The position numbers and the translations under genes were made by a program. Source: UBA1227 sp045629305 (GTDB lineage: Bacteria > Bacillota > Clostridia > Oscillospirales > Acutalibacteraceae). From it: DNA of 45,413 nt. Below, in pieces: positions 1-8,255 of this stretch. The stretch's first letter is position 1. Every line of letters begins with the position of its first letter. The notes below the pieces were generated by a model, which did no database searches, had not been told where the DNA came from, and saw only the letters and a program-made list of their open reading frames with translations. The stretch spans positions 1 through 45,413 of the forward strand of contig JAZQQZ010000023.1 in NCBI GenBank assembly GCA_045629305.1, given 5' to 3'.

Positions 1-163
1 GAAAATTATTTAGCTCATTACTTAAGCTGACATTCAATGAATGTCTTCATTTCGTTTGTACGAAATTACTGTTGAAATCTCTTTCGAAATTTCAGGGTCC
101 ATTTCTAGTTTGTCGTTGTTTAATTTTCAAGGTACATATAAGCGCCCGTTTCGCGAGCGCTTT
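1..163 (-). other. Probable rRNA operon leader (rRNA gene lies beyond the left edge)
   Basis: Read on the minus strand, this follows a consensus promoter and contains CTTGAAAATTAAACA (about 120-134), a sequence typical of the leaders or spacers next to 16S/23S genes in Firmicutes. It starts with a stable hairpin (AAGCGC/GCGCTT arms at 140-145 and 157-162) and later has the small palindrome ACATTCATTGAATGT (about 30-44). No protein frame fits. I infer that a 16S gene begins just outside the window; no rRNA body sequence is visible here, so this is not certain. Confidence 0.6.
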
Positions 164-166
164 TAT

Positions 167-195
167 ATAATAACAAAGGGATATCTTAAAGTCAA
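167..195 (-). promoter_or_regulatory. Strong sigma-A promoter facing left (rRNA-type)
   Basis: On the minus strand TTGACT (190-195) and TATTAT (167-172) are separated by exactly 17 bases. The bases just upstream (about 198-226) are A/T-rich runs like an UP element. The transcript would start near 160, at the base of a hairpin. Strength, UP-like sequence and the leader downstream fit an rRNA promoter. Confidence 0.75.
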
Positions 196-336
196 CACAA
201 ATTTTTAAGAATTTTAACGATTTTTAAAGCGCTTCCGGGTGTTCCAATCTCTACCCTATTTCAAGAAATTGGGCCCTACTGAAATTTCGAATCCACATCT
301 AGTGAATGAAACATATATTTATGTAATTAATTATAA
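196..336. other. Intergenic region without a recognised gene
   Basis: Apart from the A/T-rich stretch next to the promoter I see no gene. It contains an arm (271-291) that is inversely repeated at 83-100 in the leader (shared core GAAATTTCGAA). Confidence 0.6.
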
Positions 337-367
337 GAAAAAAGAGGCCCTAATTCAGAGCCTCTTT
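337..367 (-). terminator. Intrinsic terminator after tRNA-Leu(CAA)
   Basis: On the minus strand AGAGGC and GCCTCT arms flank a loop of about 10 bases and are followed by a run of T. It lies directly after the encoded CCA of the tRNA. Confidence 0.85.
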
Positions 368-454
368 TGGTGCCGGTGACCGGGGTCGAACCGGTACGGT
401 ATTGCTACCACCAGATTTTGAGTCTGGCACGTCTGCCAATTCCATCACACCGGC
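368..454 (-). tRNA. tRNA-Leu (anticodon CAA)
   Basis: An 87-base class II tRNA. The acceptor arms GCCGGTG and CACCGGC pair, the discriminator is A and CCA is encoded. The anticodon stem CCAGA/TCTGG encloses loop CTCAAAA, giving anticodon CAA (reads UUG). The long variable arm and the GGTTCGA T-loop are clear. Its variable arm and T-stem are nearly identical to those of the second tRNA-Leu at 40264-40350. Confidence 0.96.
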
Positions 455-460
455 ATGTAT

Positions 461-480
461 GGGGCGAGGATTCTCGCCCC
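461..480. other. Hairpin between symporter gene and tRNA
   Basis: A perfect 8-bp stem (GGGGCGAG/CTCGCCCC) with a 4-base loop. There is no T run on the minus side, so it is a weak terminator at best. It may be a processing or barrier structure upstream of the tRNA. Confidence 0.5.
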
Positions 481-486
481 CAATTT

Positions 487-515
487 AGTTTATCCAAATA
501 CGCCAAAGCTGTTAA
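487..515 (-). promoter_or_regulatory. Possible promoter for tRNA-Leu(CAA)
   Basis: On the minus strand TTAACA (510-515), 17 bases, then TAAACT (487-492). It overlaps the last codons and the stop of the symporter gene. Both boxes deviate from consensus, so this is tentative. Confidence 0.35.
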
Positions 516-1902
516 GAAGAATTACTATGAGAAGAACTGGAGCGACATACTTTGTCATAACTTTATAGATGCCTGCACGTGGGAACTTCTCACCGTTAAG
601 TGAAACTTCTTCAAGAACTTTGTCAGTGCCCCAGAACCAACCAACAACAATACAAGTAAAGATTGCAACGATTGGCATAAGGAATGAATTAGTTACCCAG
701 TCGAGGATATCAAGGATCTGGCCACCTGAAACATTGGCAAATGTTGCAGAGAACAGGAACTTGTTATATCCGAGACATACGATTACACCGATGATAAGTG
801 CAAGAACGTATGTGAGGATAACCGATACCTTACGGGTCTGGTGGAAGCGGTCCATGATAGATGCTGTAACTGCTTCCATGATTGAAATACAGCTTGTAAG
901 AGCTGCAAATATTACGAGTACAAAGAAAAGAGCACCAACTATAAGTCCAAATGATCCCATTCCATTAAATACCTGTGGGAGTGCAATGAACATAAGTGAT
1001 GGTCCTGCTGATTTGAGTCCCTCGTCACCGAGGAAACAATATACTGTAGGAACCATGATGAAACCAGCGAGAAGAGCGATACCTGTATCGAAGAGCTCAA
1101 TCTCATTGATTGATTTCGGCATTGAAGAATCTCTCTTCATATATGAGCCGTAGGCAATCATGATACCCATTGCAAGAGACAATGAGTAGAACATCTGGCC
1201 CATTGCGTCAAGAACAATTTGAAGGAATCTTGTGAAGGTAATTCCATCAAAGTTCGGAATAACATAAATTTTAAGACCGTCAAGCGCTGTACGACCAGAC
1301 TCTGGGTCTTTAACAAATGTAGAATATCCTGCGATAAAGATGATGATTATAAGAAGAATTGGCATCAAAATAATAGATGCTTTCTCAATACCATTCTCTA
1401 CGCCGAGATAAACGATAATAAATGTAGCTGTAAGGAATACAAATAACCACATGAGTGGTTGCCATGCAACAGCGCCACTTTCTGTAAGGCCGATGGCCTG
1501 ATAGAAAAATCCGCCTGATGCATCAACAGCATCTTTTCCGTGGCCTGTGATATATGTATAAGCATATTTGCAGACCCAACCGCCTATTGCAGCATAATAA
1601 GGAAGGATAAGTGCTGGTACAATCGTTGCTCCCCAGCCTACGAATTTCCACTTATTTCCGATTTCACCAAATGCTGCAACTGAGCTCTTCTGGGTCTTAC
1701 GACCAAGAGCAATCTCAGTTGTCATAAGTGCGAAACCGAAAGTGAGAACAAGCACAAGATAAATTACAAGGAAAAGTCCGCCACCATCCTTGGCAGCAAG
1801 ATAAGGAAAACGCCAAAGGTTACCAAGACCTACAGCTGAACCTGCCGCTGCGAGTACGAATCCAAGAGATGAAAACGTACTACGCGCTTTCGTTTCTTCC
1901 AT
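490..1902 (-). CDS. Na+-dependent neurotransmitter-symporter family (NSS/SNF) transporter
   Basis: A 470-residue polytopic membrane protein of the LeuT-fold family, which couples Na+ entry to uptake of amino acids or related solutes. The first helix carries the family signature AAGSAVGLGNLWRFPYLA (residues about 18-35), where substrate and sodium are bound by the unwound helix. I count about 11-12 hydrophobic segments, and the length matches short bacterial members such as MhsT/Tyt1-type proteins. The start is supported by the SD AGGAG about 10 bases upstream. The substrate cannot be assigned. It ends just before tRNA-Leu(CAA), with an 8-bp hairpin between them. Confidence 0.93.
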   Translation of the reverse strand: MEETKARSTFSSLGFVLAAAGSAVGLGNLWRFPYLAAKDGGGLFLVIYLVLVLTFGFALMTTEIALGRKTQKSSVAAFGEIGNKWKFVGWGATIVPALILPYYAAIGGWVCKYAYTYITGHGKDAVDASGGFFYQAIGLTESGAVAWQPLMWLFVFLTATFIIVYLGVENGIEKASIILMPILLIIIIFIAGYSTFVKDPESGRTALDGLKIYVIPNFDGITFTRFLQIVLDAMGQMFYSLSLAMGIMIAYGSYMKRDSSMPKSINEIELFDTGIALLAGFIMVPTVYCFLGDEGLKSAGPSLMFIALPQVFNGMGSFGLIVGALFFVLVIFAALTSCISIMEAVTASIMDRFHQTRKVSVILTYVLALIIGVIVCLGYNKFLFSATFANVSGGQILDILDWVTNSFLMPIVAIFTCIVVGWFWGTDKVLEEVSLNGEKFPRAGIYKVMTKYVAPVLLIVILLNSFGVFG

Positions 1903-1924
1903 GATATAAATCTCCTATTAATAT

Positions 1925-2371
1925 TTAGCCTTTTTTATAGAAAACGCGAAGTTTTCCAGAGTTATATGAAATAGCCATTGTATAGTCTTTGCCATCAACA
2001 ACTTTTACATAATCATCGCGAACCTTGTGTTCGAAACCAGCAGTTGTAACCTGCTCAATGAAGAGGTCAACATCTGCTTGTGCTACTTCTGAATACCACA
2101 TTGTAAGAGTATTTCCGTCAAAGTCAGGTGCAGTATCCTGGATACCACGACCCTCATATTTAGGGAAATCAGAAAAATCACTGAAAGAGTTAATGTAGTC
2201 ATTGCCAATCTCAGTTGAAGGATCAGCACATACATCGGCAACTTTAGTCTCAATCTGTCTTCTCTTCTTGCCTTCTACTACAGCACGCTCGATCATATCA
2301 TCAACTTTAGTGTCAATGAAATATTCAACTGTTTTCTTTTCGCTACGATCTAAAGATTTAAATAAAGACAT
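1925..2371 (-). CDS. Hypothetical protein downstream of upp
   Basis: A 148-residue soluble protein that I do not recognise. The start at 2371 (MSLFKSLDRSEKK) is chosen because AAGGAGA lies 5 bases upstream; a longer frame would run back into upp. The N-terminal third is charged and helical (residues 1-45). The C-terminal half alternates short strands and one helix (DVDLFIEQVTTAGFEHK, then DYVKVVDGKDYTMAISY and LRVFYKKG), resembling small alpha/beta domains seen in many Firmicute secreted or lipoprotein families, but there is no signal peptide here. It starts 10 bases after the upp stop, so it is probably co-transcribed with nucleotide-salvage genes. Function unknown. Confidence 0.8.
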   Translation of the reverse strand: MSLFKSLDRSEKKTVEYFIDTKVDDMIERAVVEGKKRRQIETKVADVCADPSTEIGNDYINSFSDFSDFPKYEGRGIQDTAPDFDGNTLTMWYSEVAQADVDLFIEQVTTAGFEHKVRDDYVKVVDGKDYTMAISYNSGKLRVFYKKG

Positions 2372-2381
2372 ATTATTCTCC

Positions 2382-3011
2382 TTACTTAGTACCGAAAATT
2401 CTATCTCCTGCGTCACCGAGGCCTGGTACGATATAACCATGCTCGTTGAGGTGGTCATCCATAGCTGCAGCGTAAATATCTACGTCTGGGTGAGCCTCTG
2501 AAAGAGCCTTAAGTCCCTCTGGTGCAGCGATGATGCACATAAATTTAATTGTCTTTGGATGAAGTTTCTTAATCTGTGTAATAGCATCGATAGCAGATCC
2601 GCCTGTTGCAAGCATTGGATCAAGAACGATGCAATCACGCTCTGCCATATCAGCTGGCATCTTGTTGTAATATTCAACTGGAGTGAGGGTCTCAGGGTCA
2701 CGATAAAGACCGATATGACCAACTTTAGCAGATGGGATAAGGGCATGAATTCCATCTACCATGCCAAGACCTGCACGGAGAATAGGTACGATAGCCATCT
2801 TCTTACCGTCAAGGTCATGCTGCTTTGCAACAGCAACTGGAGTCTCAATTTCAACTTCCTTAAGAGGAAGGTCGCGAGTTGCTTCATAGCACTCGAGCAT
2901 AGCGATTTCGCTAATAAGAGTACGGAACTCTTTGTTACCAGTATTCTTGTCTCTAAGGATAGAGAGCTTATGCTGGATAAGTGGATGATTAGTAATTACA
3001 ATGTTTCCCAT
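2382..3011 (-). CDS. upp: Uracil phosphoribosyltransferase
   Basis: Converts uracil and PRPP to UMP in pyrimidine salvage. The 209-residue length is the family norm. Visible signatures are VPILRAGLGMVDG (around residues 76-88), the PRPP-binding loop VLDPMLATGGSA (about 128-139) and the C-terminal PGLGDAGDRIFGT, which forms the uracil pocket. The N-terminus (ITNHPLIQHKLSILRDK) is typical. It lies 18 bases after rpiB, in an order (tsaB, rpiB, upp) that places pentose-phosphate and nucleotide-salvage genes together; all are probably on one transcript with tsaE. Confidence 0.97.
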   Translation of the reverse strand: MGNIVITNHPLIQHKLSILRDKNTGNKEFRTLISEIAMLECYEATRDLPLKEVEIETPVAVAKQHDLDGKKMAIVPILRAGLGMVDGIHALIPSAKVGHIGLYRDPETLTPVEYYNKMPADMAERDCIVLDPMLATGGSAIDAITQIKKLHPKTIKFMCIIAAPEGLKALSEAHPDVDIYAAAMDDHLNEHGYIVPGLGDAGDRIFGTK

Positions 3012-3029
3012 TGTGTGCCTCCGTATATA

Positions 3030-3467
3030 TTACTTATTTTCAATTGCCATTACCATATCAATACGTCTCTGATGGCGACCGCCCTCAAATTCAGCATTGA
3101 TGAAGTTGTCTACAAGATCAATACCGAGGCCAGCGCCTACTACGCGGCCACCGAGGCACAATACGTTAGCGTTATTGTGGTTTCTTGTAAGACGTGCGCT
3201 GAATGTATCACTGCAGCATGCAGCGCGGATGCCGCGAACTTTGTTAGCGGCCATGCTCATACCGATACCGGTGCCGCAGCAAAGAATGCCGAGCTCGGCC
3301 TCGCCGCTTGTGATCTTCTCACAGAGCTTTTCAGCAATTTCAGGATAATCAACAGAATCAGTTGAATAGCAACCTACATCGATATACTCTCTACCGATTT
3401 CATCAAGGTGCTTCATAATGGCGTTCTTAAGTTCATATCCGCCGTGGTCAGAGCCAAGTACTAACAT
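3030..3467 (-). CDS. rpiB: Ribose-5-phosphate isomerase B
   Basis: Interconverts ribose 5-phosphate and ribulose 5-phosphate (RpiB/LacAB family). The 145-residue protein starts with the family pattern LGSDHGGYELK (D8, H9) and carries the catalytic-loop motif ILCCGTGIGMSMAANK (about 61-76), including the active-site cysteine, and RLTRNHNNANVLCLGGR (about 93-109). Its start overlaps the tsaB stop by 7 bases, indicating translational coupling. Its product feeds PRPP synthesis, which the downstream upp enzyme uses. Confidence 0.96.
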   Translation of the reverse strand: MLVLGSDHGGYELKNAIMKHLDEIGREYIDVGCYSTDSVDYPEIAEKLCEKITSGEAELGILCCGTGIGMSMAANKVRGIRAACCSDTFSARLTRNHNNANVLCLGGRVVGAGLGIDLVDNFINAEFEGGRHQRRIDMVMAIENK

Positions 3468-4189
3468 TGTGAATTTCTCCTTTTAAGTTCTCGTTCCGCT
3501 TGAGGTGCCCTAAGATAAACTGGAAGAATCTCCTCCGAAGTAATCGGTTCAAATCCTACATCAAGTTTATTCCTTGCAGCGATTGCAACTGAAATTGCAT
3601 TCTGCCATAAATGGTCCTCATCTGCTACAGAACAGTCTATTTTAGATTTCAGTATATTATAGCACAAATTAGCGCCGTCACCAACAAATATTATATTATT
3701 TTTATAATTATTATCTAATATAAATTCACCAAGCGACTCTACCATTAGCGCATCGTCTTCTGAGAGGCGCTCAACTGCTCCGTCAGTGACGGAGAAAAGT
3801 GCAGCGTATGTCTGCTGACAGCGCGCATCCATGGACGCGCAGATAAGATGCGTGCCAGGCACATCGGCGTAATTATATGCCATAGACTCAAGAGTGGAAA
3901 CCGGTATACAGTTTGCTCTATCAAGTGCCGTCAGGCCTTTGAGTGCGGCGACACCTATACGTACGCCGGTGAAGGAGCCTGGGCCCGCATTAATTGCAAA
4001 ATAATCAATATCAGATAATTGTACTTTGGAAGTTTTAAGAACAGCATCCATCATTGGAACTAAGGTCTGACTGTGAGTTAGACCTTCGTTCTTAAATTCG
4101 AAAGCAAGTACTTTATATTCACTTTTATCAAATTCTAAGAGCGCTACGGACGCCGGTCCTGCACTACAATCAATTGATAAAATCTTCAT
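3461..4189 (-). CDS. tsaB: tRNA threonylcarbamoyladenosine biosynthesis protein TsaB
   Basis: TsaB is the ASKHA-fold scaffold that partners TsaD and TsaE in making t6A37 in tRNAs reading ANN codons. The 242-residue protein shows the N-terminal phosphate-1-like motif ILSIDCSAGPASVALLE and the family signature INAGPGSFTGVRIGVAALKG (residues about 67-86). It follows tsaE with 1 base between them and overlaps rpiB. The usual partners tsaD and rimI are not in this window, so the t6A set is split in this genome. Length is at the long end of the normal range. Confidence 0.94.
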   Translation of the reverse strand: MKILSIDCSAGPASVALLEFDKSEYKVLAFEFKNEGLTHSQTLVPMMDAVLKTSKVQLSDIDYFAINAGPGSFTGVRIGVAALKGLTALDRANCIPVSTLESMAYNYADVPGTHLICASMDARCQQTYAALFSVTDGAVERLSEDDALMVESLGEFILDNNYKNNIIFVGDGANLCYNILKSKIDCSVADEDHLWQNAISVAIAARNKLDVGFEPITSEEILPVYLRAPQAERELKRRNSQC

Positions 4190-4190
4190 C

Positions 4191-4607
4191 TTAGTCCTCT
4201 ATTGTAATAATTCTGTCATTGTCCCCGTCACCCTTCTCAATTGTAATTCGAATAGTGCCGTCTGGAAGAGCATTTTCAATATTTTCCGACCACTCAACAG
4301 CAAGGATATATCCTTGATCTAAATAGTCGAAAAATCCTGTGGAATAAAGGTCGTCCCATGACTCTACTCTATACATATCAAAGTGAGCAAGTGGTGGATT
4401 TCCACCGTAATCATTGACAATAGCAAATGTCGGACTGGACACATTACAAGAAAGACCGAGTCCACGCGCAAGGCCGCGTGTAAAAGCTGTCTTTCCCATG
4501 CCCATTCCGCCGAAAAATGCGAGCACTGTGCCACCCTTTAAATCTTTCGCAAATGATGCGGCGAAATCTTCTGTTTCTGCCACAGATTTAGACTCAAATT
4601 TACGCAC
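4191..4607 (-). CDS. tsaE: tRNA threonylcarbamoyladenosine biosynthesis ATPase TsaE
   Basis: P-loop ATPase that cycles the TsaB-TsaD complex during t6A synthesis. The 138-residue protein has a Walker A GGMGMGKTAFTRGLARGLG (residues about 33-51), the switch-like SSPTFAIVNDY and the HFDMYRVES motif (around 75-83), followed by VEWSEN near residue 104, all typical of TsaE. An SD (GGGAGG) lies 5 bases before the ATG. It is the first gene of a leftward operon and is divergent from rodA across a 114-base A/T-rich promoter region. Confidence 0.95.
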   Translation of the reverse strand: MRKFESKSVAETEDFAASFAKDLKGGTVLAFFGGMGMGKTAFTRGLARGLGLSCNVSSPTFAIVNDYGGNPPLAHFDMYRVESWDDLYSTGFFDYLDQGYILAVEWSENIENALPDGTIRITIEKGDGDNDRIITIED

Positions 4608-4659
4608 ATGCTCGCCTCCCTTTTTATTATTCGCAATATTTTAACACATTAATTTGTAA

Positions 4660-4688
4660 TTGACTACATTTTTATTACAATTTATAAT
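4660..4688 (+). promoter_or_regulatory. Sigma-A promoter for rodA
   Basis: TTGACT (4660-4665), 17 bases, TATAAT (4683-4688). The predicted start near 4695 gives a leader of about 27 bases before the TTG codon of rodA. The opposite strand must hold the tsaE promoter, for which I see only a weak -10 candidate. Confidence 0.85.
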
Positions 4689-4721
4689 ATTAGCACTATC
4701 TTTGAAAAGAGGTGTAGACAC

Positions 4722-5894
4722 TTGAACCTTAAAAACTCAATAATCCATTTTGTGAAAGGCACAGATAAGTGGCTACTCCTTATGTCCATCATCACATCAG
4801 TCTTCGGAATTTTGATGGTGTACAGTGCTAAGATTCACACAGTTGAAGACGGTGGTCTCCCACGTGATGCACTCGTTATGACTATAGCGGTCGTACTTGG
4901 CCTTGTACTTGCACTCATTATTTCACTAATTGATTATGATGTCATATGTAAGCTCTGGCCCATCTGGGCAATCGCCGGAGTGGCACTGATGTTACTGGTT
5001 ATGTCTCCTCTCGGCGTAGCACCACCAAATAGACCAGACTCCAAAGTTTGGATTGATCTTGGATTCTTCTATTTCCAACCGTCGGAACTTGTAAAGATAC
5101 TGTTTATCATCACATTCTCAACTCACTTAAATGCAGTTAAGAATAATATCAACAAGCTTCTTACACTTCTCGGACTTGCAGCACATGCAATGGTGCCGAC
5201 ACTCCTCGTTATGAAATCCGGTGATGACGGTTCTGCTGCAGTATTCCTCTGCATCGCCATCATCATGATTTTCATTGCAGGACTTGATTGGAAATATATT
5301 ATAGCCTGTGTAGCACTTATGCTAGCAGCGATTCCTCTTCTCTGGTTCAAGTTCTTCTCAACTTATCAGAAGCAGAGATTTATAGTAATTATTAAGCCAG
5401 AGGAATACCCTGACGTTGCGTACCAGCAGAACCGTGGCATAGTTGCCATGAGTAACGGTGGTTTCTTCGGAATGGGATTTTTAAAAGGCACCTACACCCA
5501 AGCAGGACGCGTTCCTGTAAGTGAAAGTGATATGATTTTCACAGTTATTTGTGAAGAGCTTGGACTTATCGGTGCAATTGTCGCTCTCCTTCTTATCGGA
5601 TTTATTATGATAAGAGTTGTAAAGGGCGGTAAAAAATCTGCTGACGGAGCCTCCACTCTTATGTGTTACGGCCTCGGCGCAATGATTGGTGCACAGACAC
5701 TTATCAACATCGCAATGTGTCTCCGTGTGGGACCGGTTATCGGTATCACACTTCCGTTCTTCTCAGCCGGTGGCTCATCCTCCCTGTGTCTTTACATAGG
5801 CCTTGGACTTGCCCTTTCGGTATTTAGAACGAACTACAACCAGAAGCCTAAAGACTTTAGAGTATCAAGCATGGCTTCACCATTTAGAGTATAA
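4722..5894 (+). CDS. rodA: SEDS-family peptidoglycan glycosyltransferase, RodA-like
   Basis: A 390-residue membrane protein of the RodA/FtsW/SpoVE family, which polymerises lipid II into glycan strands with a partner class B PBP. About ten hydrophobic segments are visible. The extracellular loop motif SESDMIFTVICEELG (about residues 267-281) carries the conserved aspartate, and VIGITLPFFSAGGSSS near residue 345 is the C-terminal family signature. RodA is preferred over FtsW because no division genes are nearby, but SpoVE/FtsW remains possible. The start codon is TTG with SD AGAGGTG upstream. It is the only plus-strand gene in the window, with its own consensus promoter and a terminator shared with pcrA. 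Confidence 0.88.
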   Translation: MNLKNSIIHFVKGTDKWLLLMSIITSVFGILMVYSAKIHTVEDGGLPRDALVMTIAVVLGLVLALIISLIDYDVICKLWPIWAIAGVALMLLVMSPLGVAPPNRPDSKVWIDLGFFYFQPSELVKILFIITFSTHLNAVKNNINKLLTLLGLAAHAMVPTLLVMKSGDDGSAAVFLCIAIIMIFIAGLDWKYIIACVALMLAAIPLLWFKFFSTYQKQRFIVIIKPEEYPDVAYQQNRGIVAMSNGGFFGMGFLKGTYTQAGRVPVSESDMIFTVICEELGLIGAIVALLLIGFIMIRVVKGGKKSADGASTLMCYGLGAMIGAQTLINIAMCLRVGPVIGITLPFFSAGGSSSLCLYIGLGLALSVFRTNYNQKPKDFRVSSMASPFRV

Positions 5895-5895
5895 G

Positions 5896-5928
5896 AAAAA
5901 CCCTCCAGTTTTCTGGAGGGTTTCTTTT
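5896..5928. terminator. Bidirectional terminator between rodA and pcrA
   Basis: A perfect stem CCCTCCAG/CTGGAGGG with a TTTT loop, flanked by A and T runs on both sides. It serves the convergent genes rodA (plus) and pcrA (minus), whose stop codon lies at its edge. Confidence 0.93.
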
Positions 5929-8233
5929 ATACTTTTTCAAGTTTAGCATAGTTGGCCATGAGTTTCTTAGTACCCGCTTTATCAAATGCAACTTCAATCA
6001 AATTGTCGTTGCCCATCGGTGATACTGAGATTACAACACCTGTGCCAAATGCTTTATGTTTAACTGTATCGCCGACACTGTAACTTACAGAAGAAGACTC
6101 TGTTGGTTTCTTCGATACAGCAGAGATCTTACGGGCCTGCTTATATTGCCTCATCTTAGATGAGTCACCATAAGGTCCCTCATACTCCTCGCTTCCAAAG
6201 TCGCCATTGTATGAGTCGGTGTAGCCACCGAATCCTTGGAAGCTCGGCTTCTTATAATTGGATGAATATCCATTCCAACCATAGCCACTGTAGTTCTCGG
6301 ATGTTGTCTTCTCTTCGAAGTACTCATCTGGGATCTCATTTACAAATCTTGATTGAGGATTACGGGTCGTCGAGCCATACATTACACGGCAGTTAGTGTT
6401 GGTCATATAGAGTTTCTCTTTAGCTCGTGTAATGCCAACATAAGCTAGACGACGTTCCTCTTCGATACCTGATGGTTCACCAAGAGACTGTCTGCTTGGG
6501 AAGAGTCCCTCCTCCATTCCGACAAGGAATACAACTGGGAATTCGAGTCCTTTAGCGGAGTGAAGAGTCATAAGAAAGGCGCAGTCTTTCTGGTTGTCTT
6601 TAGAATTCATATCATCCACATCAGAGAGAAGAGAAATCTCTTCGAGGAATCCCTCGAGGTCACCATCTTCGTTCTCCTCAAGATATCTTATCATGTTGGT
6701 CTTGAGTTCCTGAAGGTTCTCAAGTCTATCGTTATATGTATCTTTATCAAGTTTCAGATATTCCTCATATCCTGTGACCTCGAGAAGGTCATCGAAGAGC
6801 GCTGGAAGAGGCTCATCAAGAGCTTTGAGCCGCAATTCATTTATCATTGCAGTGAAGGACATAAGTTTCTTCTCTGCGCGGCCGAGGCGCTCATATTGAT
6901 CTGCCTCCTGCATAACCTCGAAGAGAGATATGCCGAGTCCAGCCGCGATTTCGGCAGCAGCGTTAACGGTGGTATCACCTATGCCACGCTTTGGTTCATT
7001 TATAACACGACGAAGTTTAACAGAATCAGACGGATTGACAAGTAATGTCAAATATGCCAAAGCGTCGCGTATCTCCTTACGTTCATAGAAACGTTTGCCG
7101 GCGAACACTTTGTATGGAATGCCACATCTTACAAACGCACGCTCTATTGCATTCGATTGGGCGTTTGTACGATAAAGAACCGCCATATCAGAATATGCCT
7201 TTCCTTTATCTACAAATGTGTTAATTTCATCAGCGATATAGAGTCCCTCTTCCACCTCAGAATCAGCTGTGTGGAGAGTAATAAGTTCTCCCTCGCCTGC
7301 ATCTGTCCAGAGGTTCTTACCCTTACGCTCTGTATTATTCTTAATTACTGAATTGGCAGCATTTAGGATATTGCCAGTCGAACGATAATTCTGTTCAAGT
7401 CTTATAAGTTTCGCATTCTTATAATGCTTTTCGAAGTCCATGATGTTCTCAATGGTCGCACCACGAAATTTATAGATACTCTGGTCATCATCACCTACAA
7501 CGCAGATGTTGTTATATCCTCCTGCAAGAAGTGATGTTAAGACATATTGAGCATGGTTCGTATCTTGATACTCATCAACATGGACATATTTGAACTTTGC
7601 CTGGTACTTCTCTCTTACCATATCATCGGTTTGAAGAAGTTTTACAGTGTTAACAATAATATCGTCAAAGTCCATAGCATCAGCTTGCCGAAGAAGTTGC
7701 TGATAAAGTTTATACGCCTCTGCAAATTTACGAAGACGCGGATCATTGCCATTTTGTTTCTCATATTCTTCAGGAGAAATGAGATTATCTTTAGCCCTTG
7801 AAATCTCGCCAAGAATTGTCTTGTGAGGCAAGATTTTATCATCAATATCAAGAAGGCGCTGGCACTCTTTCATTATGCGCTTGGAATCATCTGTATCATA
7901 TATAGTAAAATGAGATGAATATCCAAGAGAAGAGCCATCATAGCGTAAAATTCGAGCGCATATTGAGTGGAACGTGCCAGCCCATTCTACACCGGCGGAA
8001 TCCTCTCCTACCCAAAGCGCAAGGCGCTCTTTGAGCTCGTTGGCCGCTTTATTAGTAAATGTAATGGCGAGAATCTCCCAAGGCCTTGCAAGACCCTGCT
8101 CAACGATATAGGCGATACGTTTTACAAGTACAGTCGTCTTTCCTGAACCGGCACCCGCAAGTATGAGCAAAGGGCCTTCTGTTGTCTTGATGGCCTCTTG
8201 CTGTTTGTCATTCATCGAATCAAATAAACTCAT
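5927..8233 (-). CDS. pcrA: ATP-dependent DNA helicase PcrA/UvrD (superfamily 1A)
   Basis: A 3'-5' DNA helicase for repair, replication restart and removal of RecA. The 768-residue protein shows Q motif NDKQQEAI, Walker A GAGSGKTTVL (about residues 26-35), motif II HVDEYQDTNHAQ (about 219-230), motif III GDDDQSIYKFRGA, motif IV EQNYRST, motif V LMTLHSAKGLEFPVVF and motif VI YVGITRAKE. After the helicase core is a long Tyr/Gly/Ser-rich linker (about 640-700), then the C-terminal Tudor-like domain (about 717-768; YSVGDTVKHKAFGTGVV). SD AGGAG supports the ATG at 8233. It follows ruvX by 22 bases, so the two are probably co-transcribed. Confidence 0.96.
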   Translation of the reverse strand: MSLFDSMNDKQQEAIKTTEGPLLILAGAGSGKTTVLVKRIAYIVEQGLARPWEILAITFTNKAANELKERLALWVGEDSAGVEWAGTFHSICARILRYDGSSLGYSSHFTIYDTDDSKRIMKECQRLLDIDDKILPHKTILGEISRAKDNLISPEEYEKQNGNDPRLRKFAEAYKLYQQLLRQADAMDFDDIIVNTVKLLQTDDMVREKYQAKFKYVHVDEYQDTNHAQYVLTSLLAGGYNNICVVGDDDQSIYKFRGATIENIMDFEKHYKNAKLIRLEQNYRSTGNILNAANSVIKNNTERKGKNLWTDAGEGELITLHTADSEVEEGLYIADEINTFVDKGKAYSDMAVLYRTNAQSNAIERAFVRCGIPYKVFAGKRFYERKEIRDALAYLTLLVNPSDSVKLRRVINEPKRGIGDTTVNAAAEIAAGLGISLFEVMQEADQYERLGRAEKKLMSFTAMINELRLKALDEPLPALFDDLLEVTGYEEYLKLDKDTYNDRLENLQELKTNMIRYLEENEDGDLEGFLEEISLLSDVDDMNSKDNQKDCAFLMTLHSAKGLEFPVVFLVGMEEGLFPSRQSLGEPSGIEEERRLAYVGITRAKEKLYMTNTNCRVMYGSTTRNPQSRFVNEIPDEYFEEKTTSENYSGYGWNGYSSNYKKPSFQGFGGYTDSYNGDFGSEEYEGPYGDSSKMRQYKQARKISAVSKKPTESSSVSYSVGDTVKHKAFGTGVVISVSPMGNDNLIEVAFDKAGTKKLMANYAKLEKV

Positions 8234-8255
8234 AAAAACTCCTAACCGGGGCGGA

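Noticed and set aside
367..603. Plus-strand frame of 78 codons beginning MVPVTGVEPVRY
   Set aside because: It reads the complement of tRNA-Leu(CAA) and the symporter's end; this is a well-known spurious frame over tRNA-Leu genes.
569..1153. Plus-strand frame of 194 codons
   Set aside because: Mirror frame of the Na+ symporter, with Arg/Ser-rich composition and no motif.
2559..3365. Plus-strand frame of 268 codons
   Set aside because: It lies opposite upp and rpiB, which have clear family motifs; no SD or family similarity was seen.
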